Shown: piece by piece, positions 11,662-21,723 of the stretch | Layout: every line of letters begins with the position of its first letter | Position numbering within the stretch: position 1 is the stretch's first letter | DNA from: Ascochyta rabiei | Taxonomy: Eukaryota > Ascomycota > Dothideomycetes > Pleosporales > Didymellaceae | Direction: 5' to 3' | Length of the DNA stretch: 64,000 bases | NCBI RefSeq assembly: GCF_004011695.2 | Contig: NC_082406.1 | Span: forward strand, 558,001-622,000 | Program-made: the position numbers and the translations under genes | Notes under the pieces: generated by a model | The model's database searches: none | What the model was told of the DNA's origin: nothing | The model's input: only the letters and a program-made list of their open reading frames with translations

Positions 11662-13604
11662 TTACGACTTGAAAGGGTCCGACTTCGAGTTGTCCCTTTT
11701 CTTGTATGCCATGTCGCACGCATTTAATACAACCCACGGCCTGCTATCCAGCACTCTGTCCAGTCCGCAACTCCTGCTCTTCCACCCATCACCCCGCAAA
11801 CCCCTCGCAATATTCCATGCGCCGGTGATGCAGTCATTGACGCCCACACCATTGAATTGGTTTCCTACGACTCGTAAGCGGCCCTTGAACTCGTCCTGAA
11901 GAGAGGCAGCAAACTCCTTGAGACGATCTTCGTAGCCTACTGTATACTGCGGAATGCAATCCTTGCTAAGGTTAACATGATGAGCAATCGGTGTGTCCTT
12001 GATACCAAGGTGCCTTTCAACCACGGCCCTCGCCATCTCAAGACCCTCTTCCTCGTCTGGATACCCTTCGAAGCCGTTCCACCAGTGACCACCCATCATG
12101 ACTGTGAGCTTGGTGCCGGGAGCGGTGTCCTGGCCCTTGAGAGCGCTGTTGTCGAAGATGACGCCGAGCGCACGCTCGGGGTTCTGCTCGAAGGGAACGG
12201 ATTGAGGAATGAGGTAGCCAAAGCCCTCGACGGAGAGAAGGTTGGGGTTGTCGTAGTAGAGGTTGACGGTCATGACGGTGACGTATGGTGTGAGCGAGGC
12301 GTTGCGTAGGGTCGAGATGACGACGTCGTAGTTTTCGATGGTTTTGTTGGCGTCAGACTGTGGGTAGTCAGTTAGTGATCAGCGGACGGTTAGTTGAAGG
12401 GTCGTGAGTGGACAGTGGAAGGTTATTGGGGGGTTTATCGGGAAGTGAAGCGAAGGGCTTGTAGACGTACGCCTGCGATGATCTCAACTTTCTGCTCCTG
12501 GCCTTCTGCCATCTTGAACGAGGCCACAGGGCTGTTGACTTTGATCTCGATGTTGCCCGTCTTCTCCATGGCGTCCTGTAGGCCCTTGACGAGTGTCTGC
12601 AGACCGTTCTTGAAGCTAAACATGCTGGCCTCCTTGAGGTTTTTTGCGAGCTCCAAGCTGATGTCGATGTCGCTGTTGAGCGCCCTGGCCACCTCGACGT
12701 CGTACGGATGTGCGATGACCTGCTGGTGCGAGTTTTGCTGCTCGGACTGCATGCGGAAGAAGCCACCCAGCGCGGTGCCGTACTTGCCCTCGAGCTGCCA
12801 GGCCATGGAGAGCAGCGTCTTTGCGCTGAGCTGCCAGATGTCGCCGGCGTAGATGCCGTGGAAGACAGCGGATATGATGTTGTTGGCGATCCTCTTGTCG
12901 ATGCGACGTTCGAGGAACGAGCCAACCGTCTCGTCGCTGAGAGAGACGGAGCGCTTGGGCTGCAGAGGCTCCTTGACCATGCCCAGGGAGCCGTCGAGGA
13001 TGCCGCTGCGCCATAGCGAGAAGAGCTCGCCAATGCCGGGAGCTTCTGAGGGCAGGCGGTTAAGGCGATCCGGGTAGTAGATGAAGCGGTTCTTGGCGCC
13101 GGCCTCTGTGCGTTTGGTGAATATCATGTCGTCGATGAGGCCCAGCTCTTGCATCTGCATCCATCAGCCGAGCTCCGTGCTCTGTAACTGCCTCCCCCCA
13201 CTCACCAGATGCGCCGTGGGTGTGGCATTGCGCAGTGTTCGCGGCCCCGACTCGAATAGCACATGGCCGCCGGGCACCTCGACCTTCTTGGACCTGATCC
13301 AGCCGCCCGTGTCTGGTCCGCTTTCGTAGACGGTGATGTTGCTGTTGGGGAACTCCTTGGACGCAAAGTAGGCGCTGGAGAGGCCTGCAATGCCGCCGCC
13401 CAGCACGGCAATGCGCTCAGGGTGGGCAGTCGAGGTGGACGAGAAGCGCGGGCGTGTGCATTGCGAGGCCAGCAGCGGGCGTAAAGCGTAGGCGTGGGCG
13501 CGGGCGTGGGCGTGGGCGTGGGCGTGGGCGTGAGGGGGAACGTGGGCGTAGGTGCGGGCCCTCAACGTCGACTCGAGGCGCGGCACATGTCGTCTGACAA
13601 GCAT
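11662..13604 (-). CDS. HEM14: Protoporphyrinogen oxidase, mitochondrial (heme biosynthesis)
   Basis: Exons 13604..13206, 13154..12471 and 12357..11662 are joined by phase-0 introns and give 592 aa. The enzyme oxidises protoporphyrinogen IX to protoporphyrin IX using FAD and O2, at the inner mitochondrial membrane, just before ferrochelatase. The FAD-binding Rossmann motif is at about residues 66-74 (AVLGGGIAG), followed by YESGPDTGGWIRS. GPRTLRN and the tail blocks GVIFDN and MMGGHWW are typical of eukaryotic PPO. The presequence is Arg-rich and basic, as for mitochondrial import. It contains an unusual His-Ala run at residues 25-38, encoded by a GTGGGC hexamer repeat. The C-terminal segment ends in an FNGVGVNDCI-type FAD motif. 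Confidence 0.95.
13491..13532. repeat. GTGGGC hexamer microsatellite in the HEM14 presequence
   Basis: About seven copies of GGCGTG, one of them changed, lie inside the first exon of HEM14. On the coding strand they read as alternating His and Ala. Six is a multiple of three, so copy number can change without breaking the frame. Confidence 0.85.
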
Positions 13605-13965
13605 TGCCGGTGGTGGGGAGCGGTGGCAGGCGCGGTCCGAGGCTCAATCTCAATTGCTGGCAGGCCACGCGCAGCCGTCGTGGACGTGAAGTTCGCTCGC
13701 GAAGCCGTCCGAGCTTCAGCCCTACTCCGTATGCACCATGTCATCACAGACACACCGAGCTTAGCCTCCACTTTCGAGTCTTGGGTTTCCACTCACGTTT
13801 CCAGTCTTACGGTTCAGGTCACGTTTACGCAGGGCAAGTCGTCTGTAAAGAGACACAAAGCAGCCCAATGGCCACTGAAACCAAACTCTGTTCCCGACGC
13901 CTGCGAGCTGCCACGCAACACCTCGTCTCGTCTCCCCTATCCAGAACTATAGTACATGTGCTCTT

Positions 13966-14006
<41 letters not shown>

Positions 14007-14084
14007 ATGCAGCCATCCCCATCCACCCCCAATGGTATCATTTTCACATCTCTCACTATCTTGTGCTGTAACAGCCCGCCCTAT
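13605..14084. other. Intergenic between HEM14 start and NAB2 end
   Basis: This is the HEM14 promoter side and the NAB2 3' flank (both genes on minus). It holds a pure 13-copy trinucleotide repeat (separate entry) and no gene. Confidence 0.5.
13968..14006. repeat. (GCT)13 trinucleotide microsatellite
   Basis: Thirteen uninterrupted GCT units, 39 bases, in non-coding DNA about 80 bases beyond the NAB2 stop codon. It probably lies in the NAB2 3' UTR, where the transcript would read AGC repeats. Confidence 0.9.
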
Positions 14085-15746
14085 CTATAATGTTACATCC
14101 TGTTCCATGCTCTCCGTCGCCTGGTTGGAGCCATTTTGGCCATTCTGTCCCTCCTGACCAGGGATGATGAGCTCCTCCTCGCGGTTCTCATCGATAAACT
14201 TCCTCTCGCTTACATGCTCGCCCTCCTTGGGCGCAACCCACACGTTGGTGTTGTTCTTCTTCTGGCCCGGGTTGTGCTTGTACTGGCAGCGAGGGTTCAA
14301 GCACGGGTTGAACTTGCACATGACCGAGCTGTGCGAAAACTTGCAGTCTGGCGTTGTGCAGTCGGCACCGTTGCGGCATGGCGGTGCTGAAGGGTGCTTG
14401 TACGGACAGTTGGCCGGATCACGGCAGTTGGGCCAGAAAGCACACTCCTGCTCCGATTGGAACTTCTGTCGCTGCGCCGGCGAAGGGTGTTTTCCTGCGC
14501 ACTTTTTGTTTTTGCAAGCAGCTCCAAACTCGCACGTGCTGTCCATGTCCACTGGGGCACCGGGAGGCGCTGCCGGCGACTGGTGCACAAAGTGGCAGTC
14601 GGGGTTGGAGCATCGGAGGTTGAACTTGCACATGGTGGCTGAAGGTTCAGACCGTGTGTTCTCGACTTCCATGCCATCGCCCTTCTCGCCTGTGGGGCCG
14701 TCGGTCATAGCATCGTCTTGGCCCTCCTTCTTCGTGAACTTGGTGGACTGGTGCATGCCCTGCTGGTGCTGGCCACCGCGTCCTCCACGCCCGCCTCGGC
14801 CACCTCGGCCGCCTCTGTTCTTGTTGTTGCTGTTGAAGTTGGGGTTGACGTAAGGCGTGGGAGTTGCGCCGGAGAAGATTTGCTGCATCATCTGGGCCTG
14901 CTGCTCGTACATCTGCATGAGCGCCAGCTGCTGCTGCTGGTTCAGGCCCATGCCGCCGTTCATGCCGCCGTTCTGACCTCCCATCGGCATTCCGGGCATC
15001 CCGCCCATGGTCATGCCGTTCATTCCGTTCATGGGACCAGGGGCGCCGTTGATGTTACCAACGCTGTTCATGCCTCGTCCGTTCGCCATGGCCTCGACTC
15101 CGCGACCGAGGTTTTGGCTACGGGGGCCTCGTGGGGGGTCCCGACTGTTTCTGCCGACGCCTCCGCCGCCACGAACACGATGTAGCGGGTCGTCGTTGCG
15201 GTTCATTTGCCTGTTCACTTGGTTGAGCATGTTGCGTCCTCCGCGAGGTCCACCACGTGCGGATGGCGCGCCGCTGCCGTTGCGCATGGCTTTTGGCCCT
15301 GTAGGACTGCAGTGCGTTAGTTGTGCCATGCTAATGAACAGATCGAGTAATACGTACATGCCCTCTTGTGCTTCTGAGACACCATCCATATCTGTGTCTT
15401 GCCCGCCAGGCACAAACGATGGAGCGCCGCCGTCCATGGCCTGGTCTGCCGAGGGCGCACTCTGCGCGTTCCCTCCAGCAGCTTGCCGCTGCAACAAGTC
15501 GATCTGTCCAAACAACCATTGCGCAAACTCCTGTGTCTCGGTGTTCTCAGGCCCCAGGTCGAGCAGGTCGTTTGACAACTCCGCCGCGACTTGTGACTGG
15601 TCTTTGCCGTTGGCTAGCATGAGGAGGATGTACTCGAACAGCGTCGTGTCGTCGCCGCCCGTCGTCCATCCATTCTCGGCGAGCTTGGGCTGCACGACTT
15701 GCTGGAGCTGCGCTGCGAGAGGCGACTCGGGAGAAAAGTCAGCCAT
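14085..15746 (-). CDS. NAB2: Nab2-type nuclear poly(A) RNA-binding zinc-finger protein
   Basis: Exons 15746..15358 and 15306..14085 (GTACGT donor, ACTAAC branch, TGCAG acceptor, phase 2) give 536 aa. Nab2 binds poly(A), limits tail length and helps export mRNA from the nucleus. The first about 100 residues match the N-terminal PWI-like helical domain (LQQVVQPKLAENGW ... EFAQWLFGQIDLLQ). A Gly/Arg/Asn-rich central part follows, with RGG-like repeats and a Met/Gly/Gln-rich stretch. The C-terminal third has at least five tandem CCCH fingers of the Nab2 kind (C-x5-6-C-x4-6-C-x3-H), for example CKFNLRCSNPDCHFVH and CKFNPCLNPRCQYKH. The tail is acidic and Asn/Gln-rich. Confidence 0.93.
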   Translation of the reverse strand: MADFSPESPLAAQLQQVVQPKLAENGWTTGGDDTTLFEYILLMLANGKDQSQVAAELSNDLLDLGPENTETQEFAQWLFGQIDLLQRQAAGGNAQSAPSADQAMDGGAPSFVPGGQDTDMDGVSEAQEGMYVLLDLFISMAQLTHCSPTGPKAMRNGSGAPSARGGPRGGRNMLNQVNRQMNRNDDPLHRVRGGGGVGRNSRDPPRGPRSQNLGRGVEAMANGRGMNSVGNINGAPGPMNGMNGMTMGGMPGMPMGGQNGGMNGGMGLNQQQQLALMQMYEQQAQMMQQIFSGATPTPYVNPNFNSNNKNRGGRGGRGGRGGRGGQHQQGMHQSTKFTKKEGQDDAMTDGPTGEKGDGMEVENTRSEPSATMCKFNLRCSNPDCHFVHQSPAAPPGAPVDMDSTCEFGAACKNKKCAGKHPSPAQRQKFQSEQECAFWPNCRDPANCPYKHPSAPPCRNGADCTTPDCKFSHSSVMCKFNPCLNPRCQYKHNPGQKKNNTNVWVAPKEGEHVSERKFIDENREEELIIPGQEGQNGQNGSNQATESMEQDVTL

Positions 15747-17050
15747 GGTGGCTGTTGGCTTGGAGGGCGAGGGAGTTGGTCTGAGTGCGGGTGAGAGGGA
15801 CCGGTGGGGAGAAAAGTGCCGTGGACAAGGGAGTGGCGACCGGCGCGTCGTTTCGCGTTTCTTTGTCGCGCTTTATGTATGAGTCTCGACAAAGGTGGCC
15901 GTGAGACGTGTGAATGCGATGCGCGTGAAGGAGGCGGTGTGGGTGGTGCTAGTGTGGAGTGGCCGATGTTTGGGAATTGTTCTGCGGAAGGCTGTTCGCT
16001 TGCCTCAGCAAGACATTTGCTTGGCGTACGTGCACCCACCCGCGCCTGCCTGAGGCACGAACAAGCCTGTTCAAGTCATCACGCGCATTCACATCTGTCA
16101 CAAACACCGTCTTGCACTCGAGACGCGCAAGTGAATGCCAGAGCAGTCTCTAGACACATCTCTGCTTTGTTGACGCCACCGAGCTTAGTCACCCAGCCAT
16201 CTACAATACACCATATCAGAAGCCTACACGACTTTTGATCCGCCATGTCACTGCTGACATTGCAGAGCTGCTGAACAGGGCGTCGCTCCTAACAGCTTGG
16301 GTAAGCCCTCCAATGGCCCTGTGATGGACGGCCCTGGGATGGACGCAAGCACAACGAAACGTGTGGTTGCTACTCGAGCAACGTCGACAGGCTGGCGAAC
16401 ACTCGATAATAAAGAAATCTGAATCACTGACGTAGGGAGGAAAGAACTCAATATAAGCAGTGAACAAGGGTGGGAATTGTAGACGCCCAAAGACGTGTGA
16501 GACTTGAAGTTAATGTGCGTCAAGCCTTGTTCAGGCCCGAGCATTCAGATCCAGGCACAATCGCCTCCCCGCGGTGGTACCGCGGCAGACTGTCAGACGC
16601 ACGAATTGCAAAAAGACGGTGCCAGTACGAGCATGCAATGCTAAAACGACAATAGACGCGTTGTGCTGATGTACGTGTCGAGGATACAGCCCCCTCATTA
16701 CTTGCTGTCATGGCCCAGCCTCTTCCTCGGGAAGGAGCTAATTGCATCATGGTATCGTCGTCCAGTACAGCAGCGCCAAATCTGACACGCTTGCGCCGCC
16801 CTGCTTTTCCACTTCTCCCCCCCTTTCCCCGTGCATCGAGGACGGAAATCGCATCCTGTAATACTGCCACGCTTCCATCTCGACTGTGGTGTTGCGGACG
16901 TCCCCCACCGCGCTCGGCATCCCCGGAGTCAACAACAAACCGGCTGTTTCCCCCGGCGACCATAGCGGCTTCCTCGCCCCAAACAGTCACCATCTCGTCG
17001 CCACTCAGCGCGCAGCCTGGTGATACTGTCGCTTCTCGTCAACCTTCACA
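15747..17050. other. Divergent promoter region between NAB2 and a membrane-protein gene
   Basis: Both genes point away from this 1.3 kb. A plus-strand ATG near 16710 opens a 124-codon frame that overlaps the start at 17051 in another frame. It is more likely an upstream ORF or untranscribed than a gene. No other feature was seen. Confidence 0.45.
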
Positions 17051-17668
17051 ATGCCCGCAGTGCCTGAGCTTCTCAATGCGATAGCACAACTAGGCAATGT
17101 CGCGCCTCGCGCCTATGGCAGTGACAGCTTGCTACCACATGGGCCCGCCATTGACGTGGCAGCCATGAGACAAGATGCGCCTCGTACAATACCAATCGCC
17201 AAGCGACAGCAGATGGTCGTGCAGCAGGGCATCATACCCACCTACTACAACCTCTCCGGACCCCAGCCTGGCACGGTAGTCGGCATCGTCCTAGGCAGTG
17301 TTGGAGGCTTCCTGCTCATCGTCTGGCTACTCTACTCCCTCACCAATAGTAACGGAGCCGGTACGAGAACGACAATGGCAGGCGAAGAAGAGATCGTAGT
17401 GCGTAAGCGGCGCAACTCACATGGAAACAGGTCGCGGCGCAACTCTCATGCACAGATGCGCGAAGTTAGCAGGAGCCCGAGGCAATCGAGTGGGCGGTCG
17501 CACATCATTGTGGAGGAGAGGAGACAGCCACCGCCGCCGCAACAGAGGACCAGGAGCATCATCGTGGAGGAGAGACGGAGAGTGCCCAACGACGATGTTG
17601 TAGAAGTTATCGAGGAGCATGACGAGTACAGAGAAAGGAGAGGCAGTCGAAGGGGAGGCTATCGGTGA
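17051..17668 (+). CDS. Small single-pass membrane protein with Arg-rich tail
   Basis: 205 aa from ATG 17051. The N-terminal about 75 residues are polar. One clear TM segment lies at about residues 74-96 (VVGIVLGSVGGFLLIVWLLYSL). The rest is Arg/Ser-rich with two copies of an IIVEERR motif and an acidic patch (VEVIEEHDEY). This pattern occurs in conserved fungal hypothetical proteins with no known role. At the 3' end the last codons are split by a possible intron (GTGAGC at 17665, TGCTAAC branch, ACAG ending 17731). Splicing gives CG+A TGA and retention gives CGG TGA, so both forms end with the same Arg and stop. Confidence 0.75.
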   Translation: MPAVPELLNAIAQLGNVAPRAYGSDSLLPHGPAIDVAAMRQDAPRTIPIAKRQQMVVQQGIIPTYYNLSGPQPGTVVGIVLGSVGGFLLIVWLLYSLTNSNGAGTRTTMAGEEEIVVRKRRNSHGNRSRRNSHAQMREVSRSPRQSSGRSHIIVEERRQPPPPQQRTRSIIVEERRRVPNDDVVEVIEEHDEYRERRGSRRGGYR

Positions 17669-18483
17669 GCCACCTTTTGTGTGGCAGATGTACATGATCT
17701 GCACTGGGTTGGATCGTGCTAACGTAGACAGATGATCAATGCCACCAGCTGCCGCCCCATCCATGCGCGGGTTAGCCGGCATCTTACCCTCGCCATCTCA
17801 TTAGGACACGATATCATACCGAGCTGCAACTGCCCAAGGATACCCTATTTCTGTTTCTATTCCTATTTTCTGTTGTAACTTTTTCCTGATATAGCTATAG
17901 GCTTAGATGGCCTGCAGCGAGATTCTCGCTTCGCTATTCCGATTGTACATTAATCCGGCAGCTTCCCAGCGTTGGCACCAACGTGTGCGGCAAGCATTGT
18001 AATGTTGATGGAAGGCTTGCTGGAATTAGTTTTCTACATGATCATCGTGTCTGAATGAAAGCAAGAACTTCACATGCGATGCCCATTCAGGATAGTATAT
18101 AGCAAGAACAATGGCAGAAAGGCCATATACCAAGGCTCACTAGCCACTCGAAGTCCTAGGTATCGCGAGAAGCTTCAACATTGGCATCCACGTGTGCGGT
18201 TGCACCTTCCTCTGTGTGCCTTACTGCAGTCCCCACGTCATATTCACCTCACCTTCACCTCAGAGACGCCCCACTGTTGACAAGCTCCGGTTCCTCAAAT
18301 ACTGCCTACAACACAATTCAACCCTGGATTCTCCACTGTACACGACATCGTACATTGTCTTGCGCCTGCGGCAGCCCCGCTGTCATGGAGACTGCGCTCT
18401 GCCATAAGGCTCACCTCCACCCTTCACTCCATTACTCACCAATATCGATTCCAGCAGAAAGTGCCACTAACGTCAGGACCGCC
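17669..18483. other. Intergenic
   Basis: 3' flank of the membrane-protein gene, with a candidate intron at 17665..17731, and 5' flank of the broken F-box gene. No other gene is seen. Confidence 0.45.
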
Positions 18484-19863
18484 ATGCCGAACGAGTTCCT
18501 ATGTGAGATCATCCTCAGCATTCATGGAGAGTTTTCGAAGACGCTGCGGAGTCTGTGCCTCACCTGCAAGCACTTTCGCAACGTCGTCGAGGAGCACCGC
18601 GAGCCCGAGTACAATCTTCGGGGCAAGTGGAACGACGACCTGTATGCTATGACGGAACGGCTGCGAGATCAACCTCGTCTCAAGCATCTTATTCGAGTTA
18701 TCTGCATGGTCTACGACTTTGCGATACATACGAAATACACAGAAGAGGAAGTCAATAATCTGGTAACTCCTCTCGGATCGACTCGTTTGATGCTGGTACG
18801 ATCAAATGCTGGGGTGAGGTTCCTACACGAGACAACGGAGGCCCAGTCTGGCTAGCACTCCTGTTGCCAAAGGTAGAAAAAATCGAGCTCTCCACTTCGA
18901 CAGAAAGCTCGACGCTTTACTGGCTCCCGTCATTGAGATGCTACACGATCCCAAAGACCAGAACTTTCTCTGCTCGCATGGGTTCGACAAATTGCGCAAT
19001 TTAACCCTGCTCTATCCCCCGTGGCATACAGGATCGCCTCATACACCGCGATACTACGAAGATATCAATATTGATGTTTTGAGACCTGACAACATCATGT
19101 TCAACCAGGAAAGGTGGTGCGAAAGTTTCAAAAGCCTCTCGTCAGTGAAAGAGCTCCATGTTCAGATATTCCAACATGACTTCGTATGGCCCAACCATAA
19201 CGAAGGGATAGATACCTTTCAGGGTCTGAAAAGCCTGCATTTACGGATCCAATCTTCCTACATCCCGTATATCCCAGACCATGATCGGCCGCACTATATC
19301 GAATGTCCAGCTTCCCAAGCCGCATTCACTCGAAGATCTACAGCTGTACTCAAACGGGCAATATCTTTCAAGAGACAGGATTTTCAACAAGATATCACCC
19401 CATTTCCCTCCCCAGCCAAGCCTGGAATACTTCCAGAACCTGAAATCACTCGCTCTCACAGACATGTCACTGGTGGAAGTCTCGGCATCTGGACCGGCAC
19501 ATTGGCACCAATCCATCACAGACACGCTAGAACATCTATCCGGCTCATTTCCTCCGTCACTCGAAACGTTCACGCATCTGATCTGGGACGGACCGTGCGT
19601 TTTTGCCAAAGCCTGTTCTGACGAACACCGAGAAATCTACTCTTGGAAAAACATCTGAAAAGCGTCGACGGAGGACAGGTTCCCGAACCTCACAGTTGTC
19701 GAGATGCAGAAGTAGGGACCGGATGGGCTAGCTGGGGACCGCGAGAACATCTGGCAGAGAGAGGACTGAGTCCGGAGTGTGACATGTGGATCTCTTTAAG
19801 AGGTGGGACGAAAGCTCTACGATAGAGCTTGGTTGTATTATCGACGACAGCTCACCATTTTGA
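18484..19863 (+). pseudogene. Decayed F-box / LRR-like gene
   Basis: ATG 18484 opens with an F-box-like helix pattern (LCEIILSIHG, LRSLCLTCKHFRNVVEE). The frame stops at 18855. Coding character then continues in frame 3 (PVWLALLLPKVEKIELSTS), shifts to frame 2 at about 18915 (APVIEMLHDPKDQNFLC through SVKELHVQIFQHDF and LKSLHLRIQ), then back to frame 3 at about 19300 (LPKPHSLEDLQLYSNG ... SLETFTHLIWDG). The tail has in-frame stops (RFPNLTVVEMQK then TAG) and a last coding-like piece (LFKRWDESSTIELG) ending at TGA 19861-19863. Such proteins normally recruit targets to SCF ubiquitin ligases. I count at least three frameshifts plus several stops with no matching introns, so it is very unlikely to be functional. 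Confidence 0.75.
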
Positions 19864-20123
19864 GGAAGCCTTTGGGCTCGGAAAGCATATCTGTGTGTCT
19901 AACAGCATACTGCAAGTGTTGAATACACTTCATTGAACACTGACGGCTCAACCTAGCGTTCATAGTGGTTTTCACAGCGTCTGTAGGATAGCTCTCAGAG
20001 TCTGGAACGAGAATGAAGATACTCTACCAAACACGCAGCGAATGAACAGTGAAAGCAGCGCAGGCAGCTCTAAGTTTTGTCATGACTGGCTAAAGAAGTA
20101 ATCTCCACACACTTCTGCAAAAA

Positions 20124-21232
20124 TTATGGTAGCTCATCCACACTACGCACCCTCTTCGTTTGTGTTGCATTGATGGCTTCGCGGTTCTTTCTGCTTATCT
20201 CATACACCGTCTTCGTAAGCCTACTGATGCTCTCAAGCGGCTGGTCCTCAGTAAGTGCATCCCCCGGGTTGAGCTCCGTCTTATCTTCCCAGAACGTTCT
20301 GCGCTTGGCAGTCAGTGCGTCTTGTGGGGGAAACTCGACAGTGGCAATGGTCTGATACGGCACTGTTGCCTTGTCCCATACCACCGAACCGTCTTCTGTG
20401 GGGTGGTAGGAAGGGTCTGTGCCGAGTTGGATCTGCTATGGTTAGCATCTTAGCGCAGTGGAGCCGATTTCAACGAATCTTGAGTTCATACTTCGCTCCG
20501 TGCGTACTGAAGTAGTCAGCTAGCCATTCTTGCAGCTGCTCTCTCGAATCTCCGCTCTTTACTTTCTCGTTCCTACTCGTCATCTCGTCGAGGACAGGAA
20601 AAAGGATAATGCGCCCATACCACTCGCCGAATTTTAACGCGCTCTGCGTGTACAAGCTGTGACTGATCATATTGGTGTTGGGCAGCATGAACGGCGCTGC
20701 CTGCTTGATCGGATCCGTCCCCAGCTTCGTCGCCGCGCCCAGTTTCAGCGGCGAGTGGAAGTACTTCTCGCGCAGCTGCATAATTTCCAGACACGTGGGG
20801 AGATTGGTCAGCTCGATCATGGGCGCGTTATTGAAGAAGAAATCTTGCGTTGTTGCGTCTTGGTCTGCGCTCGGGAGGCGCTGGCCCTCGACGCCGAAAA
20901 CACGTAGACCGAGTCCCCGAGGGCCGGGTTCTTGATCTGCTTGTAGGAACACGGGCTCGCTTGCATAGCGAGCTGCTGCGTCGTAGGTTTTGCCTGGGGC
21001 CTTGAAGAGTCCTTGTTGTAGGTGGGTGGCAAGTCAGTGAGGATGGTGGGTTTGCCTTTGACGATGCCTTGGGTCTTGACGTGTGTTGCACGGAAAGAGT
21101 GCCGGTGTTGTTTGAAGTTGTGTTGTTGCATCTTGTTCATCGTTGCACCTATCTTTATGGCCGCCTCTTCTCCGCCTCTTCTCCATCTGGCTCGATGTCT
21201 TCAACACCAGGCGTTCCATACGATATAAGCAT
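20124..21232 (-). pseudogene. Broken catalase-superfamily (SrpA-like heme) gene
   Basis: From the ATG at 21232 the reading matches a catalase-like fungal protein: SYGTPGVEDIEPDG, then HSFRATHVKTQGIVKG, then RGLGLRVFGVEGQ, FFFNNAPMIELTN, MLPNTNMISHSLYTQ and FGEWYGRIILFPV, ending VRSVDELP at 20124. Three separate lesions interrupt it. (1) An 11-nt direct duplication (21162..21172 and 21173..21183) shifts the frame early. (2) A net loss of one base near 21020 shifts it again. (3) The 46-nt intron 20433..20478 still has a CTAAC branch and CAG acceptor in the right phase, but it begins with AT instead of GT. Intact members bind heme and act on peroxides. This copy cannot make a full protein. Confidence 0.85.
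21162..21183. repeat. 11-nt tandem duplication in the catalase-like pseudogene
   Basis: The unit CGCCTCTTCTC occurs twice back to back. Reading with a single copy keeps the frame between the two conserved parts, so the duplication is a probable disabling event. Confidence 0.85.
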
Positions 21233-21723
21233 CACTGGGTGGTGTGGTTGAGAGAGCGCGGCCTTCACGTTGTTGTACGCGTTTGCTGTGGTTTCTATCT
21301 TGAGACTGCAGGAACTCGTAAGGGTCGAAAATGTGCTACAGGGTTTACGGTATGGCTGTTGTTATTATTTACTTCGAAGCACGACGTTATGCGTATATCA
21401 CGTAAAAAGTCGTGCATTGATCGTGCATTATCGTGATTTGGAATCATGTGGTTGAGCAGATCATGATATTTTCGCAATCTGCAAATCCCATGCGTCTCAG
21501 GAACAATCTCACGTTGCCCCAAATCTTACTCCACAATTATCAACATGATGTTCCCAATTTGAGCGCCTTTCCGCGCTAAGTCTCGACCGGGAAGGCGCGC
21601 GGCGGTCCTCATCCACTGACGTCAACATTTGCAGTGCATCAGCTCTCACGTCTAACGTCAATTGACAGCTTGCTAGTATCTTGGCCCCTAAAACCCCCAC
21701 AACCATCTCAATTGCACTTGAAG
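21233..21723. other. Intergenic (divergent)
   Basis: Lies between the catalase-like relic (minus) and the transporter (plus). A short in-frame extension of the transporter to 21634 lacks an ATG in good context. No other feature. Confidence 0.45.

Noticed and set aside
15007..15882. 291-codon plus-strand frame over NAB2
   Set aside because: Antisense shadow of the RGG/Gln-rich part of NAB2; no domain.
16710..17084. 124-codon plus-strand frame before the 17051 gene
   Set aside because: Low-complexity Pro/Ser content and overlap with the real start in another frame; at most an upstream ORF.
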